DNA from: an uncultured Pelagibacteraceae bacterium | GTDB lineage: Bacteria; Pseudomonadota; Alphaproteobacteria; Pelagibacterales; Pelagibacteraceae | NCBI GenBank assembly: GCA_902536085.1 | Contig: CACAWF010000002.1 | Coordinates: 17,226-81,225, forward strand | Direction of reading: 5' to 3' | Length of the DNA stretch: 64,000 nucleotides | In this document: positions 60,793 through 64,000 of the stretch, piece after piece | How the letters are laid out: each line of letters starts with the position of its first letter | How positions within the stretch are numbered: the stretch's first letter is position 1 | Notes under the pieces: model-generated | The model's input: the letters and a program-made list of their open reading frames with translations, nothing else | Database searches by the model: none | Told to the model about the DNA's origin: nothing | Translations under genes and position numbers: made by a program

Positions 60793-62130
60793 CTAATTAA
60801 GTCTTTTGAAGCCCATCTGTTTTACAGGACCATTTAGGCTATCTTTAAGTTTATTTTTATTAGAGAGAAATGAAATCTTCTTAAAAATTTTTTGACAAGC
60901 TTTTTTATACTTAGCTAGCTCCTTATCAGTTTGACAATAATTTGAGTAACATCTATCAGAAGCTAGTATATTTTCTTTTAACATTTCTTGAATAAAATAA
61001 GTGATTGTAACAGGCCATTCATTTTTAATTTTTGTTTCAATTTTAAAACTTGATAGTGGCAATATTCCACTTAACGAGATTTCTAACCCTGCATTAGCTG
61101 CGGCGTCTGTCCAAATTTTTCTTATTTTTTCTCCTTTTGTTTTTAGTGTTTTTCCTAAGTTCAGTCTTTTGTGTTTTTCTATAAATGCCAATGAACACGC
61201 TGGGCCCATTCTCTCAGTCCAATTTGTACTACTTATGAAAGTGTTTTTAGCTTCTTCCATAATTTCTTTTTTTCCAATTATTGCTGACATTGGTATCCCA
61301 TTAGCCATAGTTTTTCCGAATGTTGCAAGATCCGGATTTACACCTAGCTCTTTATGAATTCCTGATGTATCGTTTCGCCAACCACAAGTTATTTCATCAA
61401 AAATAAGAACACATCCATTTTTATCGCAAATACTTCGTAAAGTTTCTAACCAAAGTCTACAAGCTAAAGTATTTCTAGCCGGTTCCACTATTATTGCTGC
61501 TGACTCAGAAGCATATTTTCTTACTATGTTAGTTATATCCTCACATTTATTGAAGTTAAAAGGAATAACGGTATTTTGTAAACCTCTTGGAACACCCTTA
61601 GGTTCTAGTCCAGGCAACAAATGATTATTCAAATTTTTATCACCATTAATATTTGTAGCTAGATACCAATCATGCCATCCATGGTACCCACAAATTAATA
61701 TCTTTTCCCTTTTAGTGTAGCTTCTTGCCAATCTGATAGCGACCGCAACCATTTCACCACCAGTCCTGGCAAATTTAACCTGGTCAGCCCAGTTATGAAT
61801 GTTTAATAATTTTTCAGCTAATAAAATTTCCTCTGGAGGATTAAGTGTTGTTAACGGACCTTCAGATATCACTTTTTTAGCTACCTCATTAATTTCATTG
61901 TCAGCGTATCCTAGAACACAGGAACCAATTCCTAGCATAGTGAAATCTGAGTATTTTTTACCTTTTAAATCCCAAATGTGAATTCCTTTTGCTTTAGAGT
62001 AATAAGTCGGCCAGTAACCCCCTGGTAAATACATTTCTGGTCTTTTTCCTAACAGACCGCTCAAGCCAGGAATAATTTTATGAGCATAGTTTTGGAGTTT
62101 TTTGTTATTTTTTTTTAATTTTTTAAACAT
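60793..62130 (-). CDS. Class III aminotransferase (glutamate-1-semialdehyde aminomutase-like)
   Basis: FTMLGIGSCVLGYADNEINEVA, GYHGWHDWYLA, LIFDEITCGWRNDTSGIHKELGVNPDLATFGKTMANGIPMSAIIG. Confidence 0.95.
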   Translation of the reverse strand: MFKKLKKNNKKLQNYAHKIIPGLSGLLGKRPEMYLPGGYWPTYYSKAKGIHIWDLKGKKYSDFTMLGIGSCVLGYADNEINEVAKKVISEGPLTTLNPPEEILLAEKLLNIHNWADQVKFARTGGEMVAVAIRLARSYTKREKILICGYHGWHDWYLATNINGDKNLNNHLLPGLEPKGVPRGLQNTVIPFNFNKCEDITNIVRKYASESAAIIVEPARNTLACRLWLETLRSICDKNGCVLIFDEITCGWRNDTSGIHKELGVNPDLATFGKTMANGIPMSAIIGKKEIMEEAKNTFISSTNWTERMGPACSLAFIEKHKRLNLGKTLKTKGEKIRKIWTDAAANAGLEISLSGILPLSSFKIETKIKNEWPVTITYFIQEMLKENILASDRCYSNYCQTDKELAKYKKACQKIFKKISFLSNKNKLKDSLNGPVKQMGFKRLN

Positions 62131-63154
62131 AACTTTTAAAAATACTTTTTAGTAACATATTAACTTGAATAGCATAAGCAAGATTTAAATATTTAGTTTT
62201 AACAATATCTTTATCAAGAAGTAACTTAAGTTCGTTGATAAAATCGTCTCTCCTTGTAATTTTAAAATTCTTTTCTTGATATGGTTTTAAATAAGTTTTT
62301 ACTAATTCTTTGCCATTTTCTAATTTTCTCGTCCACTCTAACAAATGAATAGAATCATTTTTTACGACGATCTTTTTAATAGGTGGATTATTTTTTGAAT
62401 TTGCAAATAGCCTTAGTCTAATAAATTTATTGAAGTAGCTAAAATATATAAATTCATCATAATGAATTCTTTTTTTCTTTAAAAATTTCATTTTTTTTTC
62501 GAATTTTATCTTTTTATTTTTAAATAAAATTTCTTTAAGTATTAAAAATAGATGAATTGCATGAGAGTATTCGTGGGATACCCCTCCTCCTTTTTTAAAA
62601 TTTGATAAATAACTTTGGCTTATTGATTTAATCCAAGGATGAGCTTTTAAAACAAGATCAAAGCTTTCTTTCCAATGTATATCTACTGTTAATTTATAGT
62701 TTTTTTCTTTTACTAATTTTTTTAAATTTTTTAAAAAGAATTCATATGATTTTGAAATAGAATGGTTATAGCCACAAAAAACTTTATTCTTCAAATCTTT
62801 TTTAAGTAAAAAATTATAATCGTCACTAAATACACATAGTGGCTTTTCTACTAAAACTTTTTTAAATTTTAAATTTTTTATACACGTTTTTAAAAGTTTA
62901 AGGTGATTATTTGGTGGCACGCCAATAATTATAAGATCAAAAGTATCTCTGAGATTAAAAACACTTTTATAAGGTAAACATTTTATCTGTTCGTTCCATT
63001 TTTTATATCTTGATGGATAAATATTTTCTCTCATATTAATTAGTTGATTTTCTTCTTTATCAGTTATGAATACATTATAATTTAAAGATACTGCTGCATT
63101 AGCATGATGTGTGCCAATGGATCCACTGCCAAATATAAGAATTTTTTTTTTCAT
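62123..63154 (-). CDS. Gfo/Idh/MocA-family oxidoreductase
   Basis: ILIFGSGSIGTHHANAAVSLNYNVFITDK, KVLVEKPLCVFSDDY. Confidence 0.92.
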   Translation of the reverse strand: MKKKILIFGSGSIGTHHANAAVSLNYNVFITDKEENQLINMRENIYPSRYKKWNEQIKCLPYKSVFNLRDTFDLIIIGVPPNNHLKLLKTCIKNLKFKKVLVEKPLCVFSDDYNFLLKKDLKNKVFCGYNHSISKSYEFFLKNLKKLVKEKNYKLTVDIHWKESFDLVLKAHPWIKSISQSYLSNFKKGGGVSHEYSHAIHLFLILKEILFKNKKIKFEKKMKFLKKKRIHYDEFIYFSYFNKFIRLRLFANSKNNPPIKKIVVKNDSIHLLEWTRKLENGKELVKTYLKPYQEKNFKITRRDDFINELKLLLDKDIVKTKYLNLAYAIQVNMLLKSIFKSYV

Positions 63155-63157
63155 AAA

Positions 63158-63901
63158 TTAATTAATTTTGCTTAAAATAAAAAACCATTCTAAAATAAGT
63201 GGACCAGATTTGGTGACCGATTTACCATTCAAATTTACGGTATGAGATCCCATTAGATTTTGTTTTTTTGTTTTTAAGTTTTTTGAATTTGTAAATTTTA
63301 GTATGAAATGTTTTTTGAACCCGATTTTATTTAGATACTTAATATAGTGACTCAGAGAATAAATATTATAGTGATTTACTTTTATAATATCTCTTGAATT
63401 CTTTTTTAAAAAATTTACTGAAATTTTAAAATCAATTTCTCCTTTCCAAAAAAGTGAATTGACACAAATAAATTTTGAACCAAGTCTTTTTGCAAATTTT
63501 ACTGTTTTTTTATAGTCGTCTAATACAGACAAAGTTTGAATGCAAGTAACGCCATCTAGTTTAAGTTTTAAACTTTTCATTTTATTACTTTGAATATCTG
63601 CTTTTTTAAAAAATAGACCTTTTATTTTCTTTTTCTTGGTAATTCTTTTAGCCTGATTTATTAATAATGAATTTTGGTCTAATCCATAACAATCCCCAAC
63701 CCTAAAATTTTTTTTTAAATAAATTAAATTAGCTCCATTTCCACAAGCGAGATCAGCAATTTTTTTATTTTTTAAATTACACTTAGAGTTTAAGAACTTA
63801 AAAAAACTTACCGTTGACTCATAAGGTTTTTTTAATTGTCTTCTATAGTACTCATGATCCAAATTTCTAGGATGGTAAATGCTTTTATAATCAATTTTCA
63901 T
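63158..63901 (-). CDS. Class I SAM-dependent methyltransferase
   Basis: KIADLACGNGANLIYLKKNFRVGDCYGLDQNS. Confidence 0.88.
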   Translation of the reverse strand: MKIDYKSIYHPRNLDHEYYRRQLKKPYESTVSFFKFLNSKCNLKNKKIADLACGNGANLIYLKKNFRVGDCYGLDQNSLLINQAKRITKKKKIKGLFFKKADIQSNKMKSLKLKLDGVTCIQTLSVLDDYKKTVKFAKRLGSKFICVNSLFWKGEIDFKISVNFLKKNSRDIIKVNHYNIYSLSHYIKYLNKIGFKKHFILKFTNSKNLKTKKQNLMGSHTVNLNGKSVTKSGPLILEWFFILSKIN

Positions 63902-63902
63902 C

Positions 63903-64000
63903 TTAAAGACTTTTTAAAGGACTATTATTAAAAATATTTATTCTCAAAAACTCAAGAAGAGTGAAAGTCTCTAAATACTTTATTTTTTTAGTTTCTTTCA
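63903..64000 (-). CDS. C-terminal end of an unidentified CDS running off the window
   Basis: Open reverse frame ...KKIKYLETFTLLEFLRINIFNNSPLKSL stop, abutting the next gene as elsewhere in this run. Confidence 0.45.
   Translation of the reverse strand, partial: KETKKIKYLETFTLLEFLRINIFNNSPLKSL

Noticed and set aside
22223-64000. Search for transposases, integrases, phage or toxin-antitoxin genes explaining the island
   Set aside because: None of the ORFs in the run resembles these; the island looks exchanged by homologous recombination rather than a visible mobile element
17617-64000. CRISPR array or long tandem repeats
   Set aside because: No regularly spaced repeats noticed; only homopolymer A/T runs expected at this base composition

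Overview
AT-rich, tightly packed alphaproteobacterial sequence that looks like SAR11/Pelagibacterales, judged from gene content and compactness rather than a database search. Positions 1 to about 17.7 kb are conserved core: tolQR, ruvC, yebC, ymdB-type phosphoesterase, zapA, transketolase/pgk/class I aldolase, thiE-like, efp, suhB, rpmE, trcR-like, rpsU, csp, tRNA-fMet, typA, transaldolase-like, pntB/pntA2/pntA1, a 36-aa aa3-oxidase subunit IV-like ORF, rpmJ and a 5S rRNA on the minus strand. From 17.9 to 22.1 kb there is a cobalamin riboswitch, a BtuB-like TonB receptor and a small membrane protein, followed by a convergent B12-binding-type radical SAM gene. From a tRNA-Val-like gene at 22.2 kb to the window end there are more than 41 kb of minus-strand surface-glycan genes. 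This matches the known SAR11 hypervariable region embedded in the rRNA operon between 23S and 5S. The most notable items are: (i) an ACP / split transketolase / SDR / FabZ-like / LuxC / LuxE / AMP-ligase cassette resembling the Vibrio cholerae rfbKLMNO (tetronate) logic, interleaved with neuCBD-like genes; (ii) a structurally odd tRNA-Val(GAC) whose 5' end overlaps a glycosyltransferase 3' end at the island edge; (iii) rpsU with an apparent AUU start; (iv) a riboswitch-linked putative B12 uptake pair; (v) a second NeuB/cytidylyltransferase/aminotransferase/oxidoreductase module with tandem PhyH dioxygenases. All product calls are by eye from motifs and overall protein resemblance.
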